From NCBI RefSeq assembly GCF_001006805.1, contig NZ_LN811353.1, positions 396,487 through 460,486 of the forward strand: 64,000 bases of DNA, given 5' to 3'. The notes beneath the pieces were generated by a model. The model was given only the letters and a program-made list of their open reading frames with translations. It was not told the origin of the DNA and did not search any database. Of the stretch, positions 52,975 to 61,594 are shown piece by piece. Within the stretch, counting starts at the first letter, position 1; every line of letters begins with the position of its first letter. Origin of the DNA: Microvirga massiliensis (lineage in GTDB: Bacteria; Pseudomonadota; Alphaproteobacteria; Rhizobiales; Beijerinckiaceae). Both the position numbers and the translations under genes were made by a program.

Positions 52975-54366
52975 ATGTCAGCGGGGGAAATATCGGACAG
53001 GAGTAGGGACCCGCGCGCTTGGAGTCTCTCCAGACAATTTGCGCTGACGGGCGGGGTCGTCATGCTGGTGGCAATGACGCTCGCGGGCCTGTTCACGTCA
53101 CGGGTCGTGTCCAGGGTGACGATTGAGAGCACAGCCGCGGCGACGGCTTTGTTCATGGAAAGCTTCCTGTCGCCACTCGTCCAGGAACTGACAACCAATG
53201 ATTCCCTTCCTGCCGAGAAGGCAGCCGCTCTCGATCACTTGCTCAGTGGAGAGGCTTTCCAGGTCAGATTTCCTCATGTCGAAGTCTGGAAGGAGGGCGG
53301 CCTCATCGTCTACTCCGGAACACCACAACTGATCGGCAGGAGATTCCCGGAGCCGGACGGATTGGTTGCCGCATTGTCCGGCACGGTTTCGGCGCAGTAC
53401 ACCGACCTCGAGGCCAAAGAGCATGTGGAGCGCGCCTTCGACGACGAATTCCTCGAGGTGTATGTCCCGATCCGGGAGGATCTTTCAGGGCGCATCATCG
53501 CCGCGGCGGAAATCCACGAGGTCACGGGCCCACTGAAGGAAAAGCTCTTTTACGTACAGCTGCAGAGCTGGCTCGCGACGGCGGCCCTGTCTGGCCTGCT
53601 GATGCTGAGCCTGTTCGGCATCGTCTATCGTGGCAACCGGATCATCAACGAGCAGCAGGCCGCTCTCCGTCGCCGCATGGAGGAGATCAGGGAAGTCTCA
53701 GAGCAGAACCGGTTGCTAAAAGAGAAGGCGCAGCGCGCCTCCAGCCGCATCTCCGAGATGAACGAGAGCTACCTGCGGCATGTCGGAGCGGAACTGCACG
53801 ATGGCCCCGCCCAGCTCATTGGCCTCGCGGCGCTGAAAGTGGAGCATGTGCGCCGGGCCAAGACCGGCGAAAAGCAGGAACAGGAATTGAGGGCGATGGC
53901 CTCGGCGCTCGCCAACGCCCTGAGCGAGATCCGCACCATCTCCAAAGGTTTGATGCTTCCGGACATCGAGCGTCTTCCACTTGACGAGGTGGTCGATCGG
54001 GTGGTTCGCGTTCACGAGCAGCGTACGCGAACCAAGGTCACGGTGGACTTCAGATGCCCGGATCAACCTTTGTCGCATGCGATCAAGATCTGCGTGTATC
54101 GTTTCGTGCAGGAAGGCCTCAACAATGCGTTCCGCCATGCCGGCGGCGAGGGGCAGACGGTGACGTGCCTGTTCAAGGACTCGGTCCTGATCGTCATCGT
54201 TCAGGACAGTGGCCGGACAGGCGAGGGCGCTCGGGTGGATCTTGAGGCTGGTCTGGGGCTGACCGGATTGCGCGAAAGGGTTGAAAGCCTCGGAGGAGCG
54301 TTCCGCATCCATCGATCCGAGAGTGAAGGAACGAGAATTGAGATGAACCTCGCGGTGACGGGATAA
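52975..54366 (+). CDS. NarL-type sensor histidine kinase
   Basis: The 463-aa product has an N-terminal helix (about 23-43), a periplasmic sensor domain (about 45-200), and a second helix (about 205-228). A coiled-coil linker leads to a HisKA_3 domain with the phosphorylated His in GAELHDGPAQLIG, followed by an HATPase domain (FVQEGLNNAFRHAGG, then GLGLTGLRERVESLGG). The ATG at 52975 was chosen because earlier codons (frame open from 52870) are not protein-like. It is divergent from the peroxidase and 7 bp upstream of its response regulator. Confidence 0.9.
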   Translation: MSAGEISDRSRDPRAWSLSRQFALTGGVVMLVAMTLAGLFTSRVVSRVTIESTAAATALFMESFLSPLVQELTTNDSLPAEKAAALDHLLSGEAFQVRFPHVEVWKEGGLIVYSGTPQLIGRRFPEPDGLVAALSGTVSAQYTDLEAKEHVERAFDDEFLEVYVPIREDLSGRIIAAAEIHEVTGPLKEKLFYVQLQSWLATAALSGLLMLSLFGIVYRGNRIINEQQAALRRRMEEIREVSEQNRLLKEKAQRASSRISEMNESYLRHVGAELHDGPAQLIGLAALKVEHVRRAKTGEKQEQELRAMASALANALSEIRTISKGLMLPDIERLPLDEVVDRVVRVHEQRTRTKVTVDFRCPDQPLSHAIKICVYRFVQEGLNNAFRHAGGEGQTVTCLFKDSVLIVIVQDSGRTGEGARVDLEAGLGLTGLRERVESLGGAFRIHRSESEGTRIEMNLAVTG

Positions 54367-54373
54367 AGACGGA

Positions 54374-55030
54374 ATGGCTGCGCAGATTTCGGTTGTCGTC
54401 GTCGACGATCATCCTCTGTTTCGGGCCGGGGTCATACAGACTCTGGCTCTCGACGACGAGATTCAGGTCGCAGGCGAAGGAGGATCAGGGGCCGAAGCGT
54501 TGACGCTGGCCAGGGAACATGGCCCCGATATCGTTCTTTTGGACATCTCCATGCCGGGGGACGGAATCGAGACAGCGCGGGAGCTTTCCAGGCTCGCAAA
54601 GGCTCCAAGAGTCGTGATGCTGACGGTATCCGAGAGCGACGACGATATCATGCGCGCCTTGGAAGCCGGCGCAGTCGGCTATGTCCTGAAGGGGATCGGG
54701 GCGTCGGACCTGATCGGTGCCATCAAGAGCGTGGCGGCCGGCGAGTCATTCGTCTCGCCCAATCTTACGTTGCGCCTGCTGACGAGCGTCAAACAACGAA
54801 CAACCAAGGGAGCCCTGTCGGCCTTGACGAAGCAGGAAGAGCGCACGCTACGACTCGTGGCGATGGGGCTGAGCAACCGTGAGGTCGGCGAGCGGCTCGG
54901 CATTCTCGAAAAGACGGTCAAGTATCATATGTCGAACATCATGGAGAAGCTGAAGGTCCGAAACCGGGTCGAGGCGACTCTGATCGCCCGGCAGGTCTGG
55001 GGGGAACTCACGGAGGAGGCCCCAACCTGA
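54374..55030 (+). CDS. NarL/FixJ-family response regulator
   Basis: The 218-aa product has a complete receiver (VVVVDDHPLFRAG, phosphoacceptor Asp in IVLLDISMPGDG, Thr in VVMLTVSES, Lys in GYVLKGIGASD) and a LuxR helix-turn-helix (LTKQEERTLRLVAMGLSNRE, then LEKTVKYHMSNIMEKL). It is the cognate partner of the adjoining kinase. Divergence from the peroxidase gene suggests that gene as a target, which is inference. Confidence 0.92.
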   Translation: MAAQISVVVVDDHPLFRAGVIQTLALDDEIQVAGEGGSGAEALTLAREHGPDIVLLDISMPGDGIETARELSRLAKAPRVVMLTVSESDDDIMRALEAGAVGYVLKGIGASDLIGAIKSVAAGESFVSPNLTLRLLTSVKQRTTKGALSALTKQEERTLRLVAMGLSNREVGERLGILEKTVKYHMSNIMEKLKVRNRVEATLIARQVWGELTEEAPT

Positions 55031-55146
55031 GACACGACTCGGATTCGCTCAGGCGCCATTCCGATTCAGTGCAGGCGGCACGCACAGCCCATCACGGCAC
55101 ACCCTGTCTTTGCGAGCCAGTCATCCAGCCCATGACGGACCCACAG

Positions 55147-55226
55147 CGTCCTTGCGAGCCGCAGGCGAAGCAATCTACCCGTCGACGGATGCGCACCTGG
55201 ATTGCTTCGCTCCGCTCGCAATGACG
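55147..55226. repeat. Dispersed palindromic repeat, copy 8
   Basis: The left arm is CGTCCTTGCGAGCCGCAGGC. The right arm is GGATTGCTTCGCTCCGCTCG followed by CAATGACG. This is one of the best preserved copies. Confidence 0.85.
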
Positions 55227-55279
55227 AAGAGGGCGTGAAGAGCACTTCAGGAAGCAGAAAGAAGCGCCGGATCCACTGC

Positions 55280-55334
55280 CGTCATTGCGAACGAAGTGAA
55301 GCAATCCGGAGTCCGTTGCGCTCGCGATAACGAG
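55280..55334. repeat. Dispersed palindromic repeat, copy 9 (shortened)
   Basis: The left arm is CGTCATTGCGAACGAAGTGA. The right arm is reduced to GCGCTCGCGATAACG, and the centre is deleted. Confidence 0.75.
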
Positions 55335-55385
55335 ACGAGCACGCGCCACTGACGGATGCAGCATTCCCTTGCCTTACCCGAGCGA

Positions 55386-56294
55386 TCAGGGACGCAATGC
55401 GCTTTCCGGCAGGTTGCGCTGCGTTTCGATCACGTCCGCGACCGTGGGAAGGCTTGCTTCGTTGCCGAGATGCTGAATCGAATAAGCGGATGCGGCACGG
55501 GCGAAGGTGAAGTGCTCCCGCCAGGTCCGCTCGGGATGCGCAAGGGCGGAATAGACGTAGGCGCCGTGAAAGATGTCGCCGGCGCCGTTCGTGTCGATGA
55601 CCTTTTCGGGTGGCACGGCAAGAGCCGGCAGCACGCCTTCGACGCCGGTTTCGTCGTACCACACTATCCCGTGCTCGCCGAGGGTGACGGCGCCGACACG
55701 ACAGCCCCGAGTCTTCAGGTAACCGAGCATGTCGCGAGGCGTCATGTTCATCTGCTCGCAGAGCCGTTCCGCGACGACAGCGACGTCGATGAAGCCGAGA
55801 AGCTCGTGCGTGTTGGCGCGCAGGCCGCCACCGTCGAGCGAGGTCAGGATTCCGGCTTCGCGACAGAGCTTCGCGTAATGGATCGCCGCGTCCGGCTGAT
55901 GGCCATCGAGGTGGAGCGCACGGCAGCCCGTCAGCGTGAGCGGCGGAACCGGGTGCAGGTAATGGTCGTCACGGCAGCGCACGATGGCGCGCTTGCCGCC
56001 ATGCGGCATGATGAAGGACAGTGAGGACTCGGCGACCTTGCGGTGGTGAACGGAGATTCCGTATTTCGCCGCCATGTCGATGAACATGCGTCCGAGCCAG
56101 TCATCCGCGACCGGTGCGAGCAAATCCGGCGCGATGCCGAGCTTCGCGCAGGCGAAGGCTGCTGTGACAGCGTTCCCCCCGAACGAAATCGCGTAATCCC
56201 GCGCGACCGCCTTGTCGTCGCCGGTCGGGATTTCGTCCGCCAGGAAGGTGACGTCGATATAGGTCTGGCCGATGAAGAGTGCTTCCATGTCCAC
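55386..56294 (-). CDS. PfkB-family sugar kinase
   Basis: The 302-aa ribokinase-fold protein has the N-terminal substrate region ISFGGNAVTAAFACAKLG and the C-terminal PfkB signature IDTNGAGDIFHGAYVYS with the catalytic Asp. The substrate cannot be read from sequence. It lies 51 bp downstream of the mannose-1-phosphate guanylyltransferase gene on the same strand, so sugar-phosphate supply for nucleotide-sugar synthesis is plausible. Confidence 0.87.
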   Translation of the reverse strand: MDMEALFIGQTYIDVTFLADEIPTGDDKAVARDYAISFGGNAVTAAFACAKLGIAPDLLAPVADDWLGRMFIDMAAKYGISVHHRKVAESSLSFIMPHGGKRAIVRCRDDHYLHPVPPLTLTGCRALHLDGHQPDAAIHYAKLCREAGILTSLDGGGLRANTHELLGFIDVAVVAERLCEQMNMTPRDMLGYLKTRGCRVGAVTLGEHGIVWYDETGVEGVLPALAVPPEKVIDTNGAGDIFHGAYVYSALAHPERTWREHFTFARAASAYSIQHLGNEASLPTVADVIETQRNLPESALRP

Positions 56295-56345
56295 GTATCC
56301 GGCTGCCGATGATCCGTGCTGGCCCGCGGGAATCCGCGAGGCCGT

Positions 56346-57776
56346 TCACGTGCGGGCGTAAATATCCTCGATGCGCACGATGTCGTCCTCGCCGAGATAA
56401 GGGCCGGACTGCACTTCGATCAGGTTGAGGGGAACCCGCCCGGGATTGGCAAGGCGGTGAATGCAGCCGAGCGGGAGGAAGATGGATTCGTTCTCGCGCA
56501 GCAGGATCTCTTCGTTGTCGCGCGTCACGAGCGCCGTGCCGTTCACCACGACCCAATGCTCCGCCCGGTGATAGTGCTTCTGCAGCGAGAGCTTCTCGCC
56601 CGGCTTCACGGTGATGCGCTTGACCTGGAAACGCTCGCCCGTGTGGATTGACTGGTAGAAGCCCCAGGGCCGGTGCACTTGAGGCGATTGCGTCGCGGCT
56701 TCCCGCCCTTCCGCCTTCAGGCGCTCGACGATCCGCTTGACGTCCTGGTCGCGATCCTTGCGCGTGACGAGCACCGCATCCGAGGTCGCGACGATGATCA
56801 GGTCCTCGACGCCGAGCGCCGCCACCAGCGGGCCTTCGCTGCGCAGATACGAGGATTGCACATCCTCCGCGAGAACATCGCCGCTGACCACGTTCCCGGA
56901 CGAATCCTGATCGCCGATCTCCCACAGGGCCGACCAGCTGCCGACATCGGTCCAGCCGATATCGACCGGTGCGACCGCGGCCCGCTTCGTGCGCTCCATC
57001 ACCGCGTGATCGAGCGAGATCGACGGGCTCTTCGCGAAAGCCGCGGAATCGAGGCGGATGAAATCGATGTCGCGGCGCGCCTCGCCGAGCGCGGCGCGCG
57101 CAGCCGCGAGCACATCGGGTGCGGTCTGTGCGAGTTCCTCGAGCAGCGTGCGGGTCGGCAGGAGGAAGATGCCGCCGTTCCAGAGATACTCGCCCGAGTC
57201 GAGATAGCGCGTCGCGGTCGCGAGATCGGGCTTCTCCACGAAAGCCGCGACCTCATGGACACCGGGCGCACCGGCGAGCTCGGCGCCCATCCGGATATAG
57301 CCGTAGCCCGTGGCAGGTTCGGTCGGCCGGATGCCGAACAGAACGTAGCGCCCCGCGTCCGTTGCAGCCGCTCCGCTCTGAACGGCAGCCAGGAAGCTGG
57401 CCGCGTCCTGAATGACGTGATCGGCCGGCATCACGAGGATCACGGCATCGGGGTCGTCGCTCGAGGCGCACAGGGCCGCGACGGCAACGGCTGGCGCGGT
57501 GTTTCGCCCGGCAGGCTCGAGGATGATCCGCGCGTCCTTGATCCCGAGCGCGCGCAGCTGCTCGCCGATGATGAAGCGATGCTCCTCGTTGCAGACCACG
57601 AGCGGCGCATTGAACCGGGCCGGGTCGAGCGCCCTCTGCGCGGTCTGCTGCAGCATCGTGCCGTTTCCGACGAGCGGAAGCAGCTGCTTGGGATAAGCCT
57701 CCCGCGACAAAGGCCATAGACGGGACCCGGTGCCGCCGGAGAGCAGAACGGGAGTGATCCGCGGAGTCTTGGTCAT
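56346..57776 (-). CDS. cpsB: Mannose-1-phosphate guanylyltransferase/mannose-6-phosphate isomerase
   Basis: This bifunctional type II enzyme makes GDP-mannose for surface polysaccharides. The 476-aa product has the nucleotidyltransferase loop LLSGGTGSRLWPLSREAYPK and the DVGSWSALWEIGD motif. A C-terminal cupin carries isomerase metal ligands (ITVKPGEKLSLQKHYHRAEH). The ATG at 57776 follows AAGGAAA and gives the family length. The glycosyltransferase at 13.7-14.8 kb is the only other polysaccharide gene seen. Confidence 0.93.
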   Translation of the reverse strand: MTKTPRITPVLLSGGTGSRLWPLSREAYPKQLLPLVGNGTMLQQTAQRALDPARFNAPLVVCNEEHRFIIGEQLRALGIKDARIILEPAGRNTAPAVAVAALCASSDDPDAVILVMPADHVIQDAASFLAAVQSGAAATDAGRYVLFGIRPTEPATGYGYIRMGAELAGAPGVHEVAAFVEKPDLATATRYLDSGEYLWNGGIFLLPTRTLLEELAQTAPDVLAAARAALGEARRDIDFIRLDSAAFAKSPSISLDHAVMERTKRAAVAPVDIGWTDVGSWSALWEIGDQDSSGNVVSGDVLAEDVQSSYLRSEGPLVAALGVEDLIIVATSDAVLVTRKDRDQDVKRIVERLKAEGREAATQSPQVHRPWGFYQSIHTGERFQVKRITVKPGEKLSLQKHYHRAEHWVVVNGTALVTRDNEEILLRENESIFLPLGCIHRLANPGRVPLNLIEVQSGPYLGEDDIVRIEDIYART

Positions 57777-58075
57777 CTTGTTTCCTTGCGGCAGTTCCGA
57801 CGCTCCCACCCGTGCAGGGCCTCGCAGGGAGCTTCGGCCGATGCCCTAGGGTAACGGCCGTCGGGCAGGGCAGCAAAGTCGAGGCATTCAGGCGAGCGCT
57901 CTAGCCAATCCGGCTCCCGGCGTCCACCGGCCCTCGATTCGGCAGGATCGCGAAATTCGTCTCACCCGGCATAGAATCGCCTTGATGGGCGCTGACCGGG
58001 ATCGTTGCCCTCCGGGATGCCTGGCGCGTGATCAGGCGCGCGGGAACCCGCTGTAGCTTGGCGGGTTTCTCTTCG

Positions 58076-59161
58076 ATGAAGCTGATGTCGCTCGCGCTTG
58101 TCGCCGCAGCCGCTGCCCTCCCGTTCATGGTTGCGCCTGCGGATGCCCAGGACATCTGCGATCGCTATCGCGCAGAACTCGCTTCACTCGAGCGGTCGGG
58201 CGGCAATGCCCGTCCCTATGCATCGGCCTTGCAACGGCAGCGCCAGGAAATCGCGCGGCTTGCCAGTTACTACCAGACGATCGGGTGCGGTCGCGGGACG
58301 CTGTTCTTCCCCGATCCGCCGGAATGCAACGCGATCGCCTCGCGCGTGCGTCAGATGCAGGCGAGTGCGGCCTATCTCCAAAATCAGATGCCGGGCGGCG
58401 CCGAGGAGGTGGAGGCGCGCATCCGGCAACTGAGGGGCGCCATCGCGGCGACCTGCGGACCCGAGGAGGCTCGGCCCGCGCGGCGCACCGTGGGCGGGTC
58501 CCGCCTCGTCTGCGTGCGGAGCTGCGACGGCTACTTCTTTCCGCTCGGGAATGTTCCGAAGGGTGATGCCGGTCCCGAGGAACTCTGTCGAGCCCTCTGC
58601 CCGAACGCCGATACGGTGCTGTTCCGGGCGCCGGTCGACGGCAGCATCGAGGAGGCGGTCTCGGAGCATGGCGGCCGGTCCTACAGCGATCTCCGCAACG
58701 CCCTCCGCTATACGCGCGAACTCGACCAGAGCTGCACGTGCCGCAGACCCGGCCAGAGCTGGGCCGAGGCGTTGCGCAAGGCCGAAACCATGATCGACCG
58801 AAAGCGCTCCGATATCCTGGTGACTCCGGAGATCGCCGATCGGATGGCCCGTGCTCCCGTCGAGCGCATCAAGGGCCAGCAGGACGCCAGCCAGATGAGC
58901 CGACGTCCGCCGGTCGCTGATCCTGTCGAGACGACCGGCACCATCGCAACGAAGGTGGATCCGGGTGAGGCTGGCCCGCAGGCAAGCGAAGGCGAAGGGG
59001 CGCGCCTCATCCCTGCGGCCGCGGCGGGCCGCGCCTCGGATCAGCCGAGCGACAGCGATCCGAAGATGACCCGCCGGCCGCGCATCATTGCGCCGAAGAT
59101 GACCCGCCGGCCGCGCATCATTGCGCCGGAGATTATCGCGGTGCCAGCCAACGCGCGGTGA
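58076..59161 (+). CDS. DUF2865-domain exported protein
   Basis: The 361-aa product has a signal peptide (about 1-25, ending PADAQ) and a helical region with paired cysteines. The DUF2865 core has VCVRSCDGYFFPLG, ELCRALCPNADTVLF and LDQSCTCRRPGQSW. The six or more cysteines suggest disulfides in the periplasm. The C-terminus ends in two copies of MTRRPRIIAPK. The domain's function is unknown. The ATG at 58076 is chosen directly before the signal peptide. Confidence 0.88.
   Translation: MKLMSLALVAAAAALPFMVAPADAQDICDRYRAELASLERSGGNARPYASALQRQRQEIARLASYYQTIGCGRGTLFFPDPPECNAIASRVRQMQASAAYLQNQMPGGAEEVEARIRQLRGAIAATCGPEEARPARRTVGGSRLVCVRSCDGYFFPLGNVPKGDAGPEELCRALCPNADTVLFRAPVDGSIEEAVSEHGGRSYSDLRNALRYTRELDQSCTCRRPGQSWAEALRKAETMIDRKRSDILVTPEIADRMARAPVERIKGQQDASQMSRRPPVADPVETTGTIATKVDPGEAGPQASEGEGARLIPAAAAGRASDQPSDSDPKMTRRPRIIAPKMTRRPRIIAPEIIAVPANAR
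59063..59128 (+). repeat. Two tandem 33-bp units inside the DUF2865 gene
   Basis: Two perfect copies of a 33-bp unit (59063-59095 and 59096-59128) encode KMTRRPRIIAP twice, in frame, 11 codons before the stop. Confidence 0.9.
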
Positions 59162-59235
59162 GCCTCATGGCCGGTCTGCGCCGAGCCAGTTCATGAGGCC
59201 GGCGTCGAGCCCCGGCCCCGCGGGGGGGGGCGCCT

Positions 59236-59871
59236 TCAGGGGGCGCGGCCCGGCGGGCTGACTTCCGCAATCGCCCAGTCCCCATTCCAGAGGCCACGAT
59301 GGTTCTCGCGGGCTTCAGCGAGTTCGGGCTGCAGGCCTTGACTCGCGGAGATTGGGCGCGCCCAGCCTTCGCGCACCAGCAGGCTCGCCAGGTCTTCTCC
59401 CTCGGCATGGCAGGTCCCCCGGACCACGTCACCGGATATCGAGGATCCACGGCATGTGAGGCGGCGCTGCCGTGTGGCGTTGTTCAGGGCCGCTCTGGCC
59501 TGGAGGCCACAGGCCCACAAGGCCCTGTCGGGGGCTCGGCAGGCCGCTGACGCCTCTGGGCCTTCGAGCCCGTCGAGAGTGACCGTGACGGGACCAGCCG
59601 CGAGTGTGAGGCCGTCCAGGATCCGGTACGGCGGCTCGAGCTCGAACTCCTGCCCGAGTGGCGTCGGAGGAGGCGAGGTATCGGCACGGCCCGCGTATTT
59701 TGGCGCGTCCGAAAGGGGCAGCGCCTCTGCCTTCCGGGCTGGTTCCGGAGCGGGCCGCGGAGGCGCCGGTAGGGGAGCGACATCGCTCTCGGGCGGCCAT
59801 AAAAGCACTAGACCCGCGACGAGCGCCATCACAAGGCCAGCCGCGAGCAACCGCCGCTCTGTCCGCGTCAT
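59236..59871 (-). CDS. SNase-like (thermonuclease-fold) exported protein
   Basis: The 211-aa product has an N-terminal helix (about 8-28), a Pro-rich linker, and a domain with YRILDGLTLAAGPVTVTLDG and EGPEASAACRAPDRALWACG. It ends with SLLVREGWARPI and RENHRGLWNGDWA. The final two blocks are typical of staphylococcal-nuclease-like proteins of rhizobia. The catalytic Arg/Asp/Glu set is not fully recognisable, so nuclease activity is doubtful. An alternative start lies at 59898. Confidence 0.7.
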   Translation of the reverse strand: MTRTERRLLAAGLVMALVAGLVLLWPPESDVAPLPAPPRPAPEPARKAEALPLSDAPKYAGRADTSPPPTPLGQEFELEPPYRILDGLTLAAGPVTVTLDGLEGPEASAACRAPDRALWACGLQARAALNNATRQRRLTCRGSSISGDVVRGTCHAEGEDLASLLVREGWARPISASQGLQPELAEARENHRGLWNGDWAIAEVSPPGRAP

Positions 59872-59904
59872 GCGCGGCCCTCTCCACCTGCGAGCCATGG
59901 CCCG

Positions 59905-60510
59905 TCACGCCTCGGCGGAAAACAGATCCGGGTGTCTCAGGCGCAATGCCTGCACGAGCGTGAAAGTCTTCAGGTCGACGAGTTCGCCGGCATCGGCCGA
60001 TGCGGCGAGCTCCGCGAGGTCGACCGGGACGATGGTGATCTCCTCGCTCTCTTCGGCGAGGCCACCGCCTTCACCGACGCGGTCGGCTTGGCTGAACGGC
60101 GCCAGAAAGAGGTGGTGGCGCTCCGTCGAGACGCCGGGCGACGAGAAGAAGGTGCCGACCCGTTCGAGCGGGCCGAGGCGGAGTCCGATCTCCTCCATGG
60201 CCTCACGCCGCGCGCAGGCCTCGGCGTCATCCTCGTCGAGCATTCCTGCCGGAGCCTCGAGTAGATCGGCGAGGCCCGCCGCGTGCAGCGCCGGCGCCCG
60301 GAACTGGCGGGCAAGCAGCGCTTGCCGGCTCGCGGGATCGTAAGGGAGCACCGCGACCGCGTCCCCGTGATCCTCGACCTCACGCACGAATCCGGAAGTG
60401 TCCGGCTGTGCGATCGTGAGCTTCAGAAGGCGCAGAAAGCCGCTGTGGAGAGTATCGACCTGTGTGATTCGAGGCCTCGCCTCGGAGGTGGGGCGTTCGT
60501 TTTCGAGCAT
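59905..60510 (-). CDS. Nudix hydrolase, ADP-ribose pyrophosphatase-like
   Basis: The 201-aa product carries the Nudix box around AGMLDEDDAEACARREAMEE and the preceding LLARQFRAPAL and DLLEAPAG blocks of ADP-sugar pyrophosphatases. It should cleave ADP-ribose or a related nucleotide sugar to AMP and a sugar phosphate in the cytosol. It is divergent from the SIR2-like gene 151 bp away and 33 bp upstream of the SNase-like gene on the same strand. Confidence 0.87.
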   Translation of the reverse strand: MLENERPTSEARPRITQVDTLHSGFLRLLKLTIAQPDTSGFVREVEDHGDAVAVLPYDPASRQALLARQFRAPALHAAGLADLLEAPAGMLDEDDAEACARREAMEEIGLRLGPLERVGTFFSSPGVSTERHHLFLAPFSQADRVGEGGGLAEESEEITIVPVDLAELAASADAGELVDLKTFTLVQALRLRHPDLFSAEA

Positions 60511-60661
60511 GCACCGATTTTGGCCTGCGTCGCGGCATCAGGCAACCGGATGCGCCGATCGGCTCTGACGACGTGGGGCACCTGCTTCCCGGCCGACGTC
60601 CCTGCCCGACGGAGCCTCCGGAGGATTTCGGCGTTGGCTCTGCACCGATGTGGAGAGTTGC

Positions 60662-61594
60662 ATGCTGGAGGATCTCGTCAGCGCAGTGCGCGATCACCGC
60701 GCCATCCTGTTTGCCGGGGCCGGCGTGTCGATGACGATCGGCCTGCCGTCCTGGAGCACGCTCGTCGAGCACATCGCTGCCGAGCTCGGCCTCGATCGCA
60801 AGATCGCGCAGAGCCCCGACCTGAGCTATCTGACCCTCGTCGAATATTATCGATTGCGACAGGGCAGCATCGGTCCGCTGCGGAGCTGGATGGACAGGAA
60901 CTGGTCCATCCGCGACGACGAAATGCGCAAGTCCCGCGTTCACGCGCTGATCTGCGAACTCGAATTCCCGATCATCTACACCACGAATTTCGACCGCAAT
61001 CTCGAAGCGGCCTTCGATCTGTACGGGCGCGATTACGTGAAGATCGTGAATGCCAAGGATGTCGCCCTCATCCGCAACGGCGTCACGCAAATTGTGAAGT
61101 ATCACGGAGATTTTGAGGACGACCAATCGATCGTGCTGGCCGAGACGGATTATCTGGACCGTCTCTCGTTCGAGTCTCCCCTGGACATCAAGTTCCGCTC
61201 CGATGCACTCGGCAAGACGATCCTGTTCGTCGGCTATTCGCTGTCCGACATGAACATCCGCTTCCTGCTGCACCGCCTCTGGAAGACCTGGAACGCGTCG
61301 GGCTACGAGCGGGACCGGCCGCCGTCCTACGTCTTCATGCTGCGCGACGACCCGATCGAAGAAGCTGTTTTGGCGCAGTGGGGAATCCGCGTCGTCACAG
61401 AGCCGGATGTGGCGCCCGAGCATGCGCTGGAACGCTTCCTCGAAAAGCTGCTCGCAGCGGTACGGGACGAGCCCGAACGCCCGCGCGAGGTAGCCGCGAA
61501 GGATCTGAAATCGAAGACCAGAAGCGGTAACCGCCGCGCACCGACACGCGTGCACAGACCAGGTACTGCTTCGGCGCGATCCCGTTCGTCGTGA
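60662..61594 (+). CDS. SIR2-like domain protein
   Basis: The 310-aa product has the NAD-binding fold of SIR2_2 proteins: LFAGAGVSMTIGLPSW at about residues 15-30, TTNFDRNLE, the catalytic His in VKYHGDFED, and FVGYSLSDMNIRFLL. Standalone and fused SIR2_2 domains often act as NADases in phage defence, so that role is possible. The C-terminus after about 285 is a basic low-complexity tail. The ATG at 60662 has GGAG at good spacing. No second defence gene adjoins it. Confidence 0.8.
   Translation: MLEDLVSAVRDHRAILFAGAGVSMTIGLPSWSTLVEHIAAELGLDRKIAQSPDLSYLTLVEYYRLRQGSIGPLRSWMDRNWSIRDDEMRKSRVHALICELEFPIIYTTNFDRNLEAAFDLYGRDYVKIVNAKDVALIRNGVTQIVKYHGDFEDDQSIVLAETDYLDRLSFESPLDIKFRSDALGKTILFVGYSLSDMNIRFLLHRLWKTWNASGYERDRPPSYVFMLRDDPIEEAVLAQWGIRVVTEPDVAPEHALERFLEKLLAAVRDEPERPREVAAKDLKSKTRSGNRRAPTRVHRPGTASARSRSS

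Larger units (their letters stand above)
55031..55385. other. 355-bp interval of dispersed repeats
   Basis: Two palindromic repeat copies and a degenerate arm near 55108 fill most of this gap between convergent genes. I see no gene. Confidence 0.55.
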
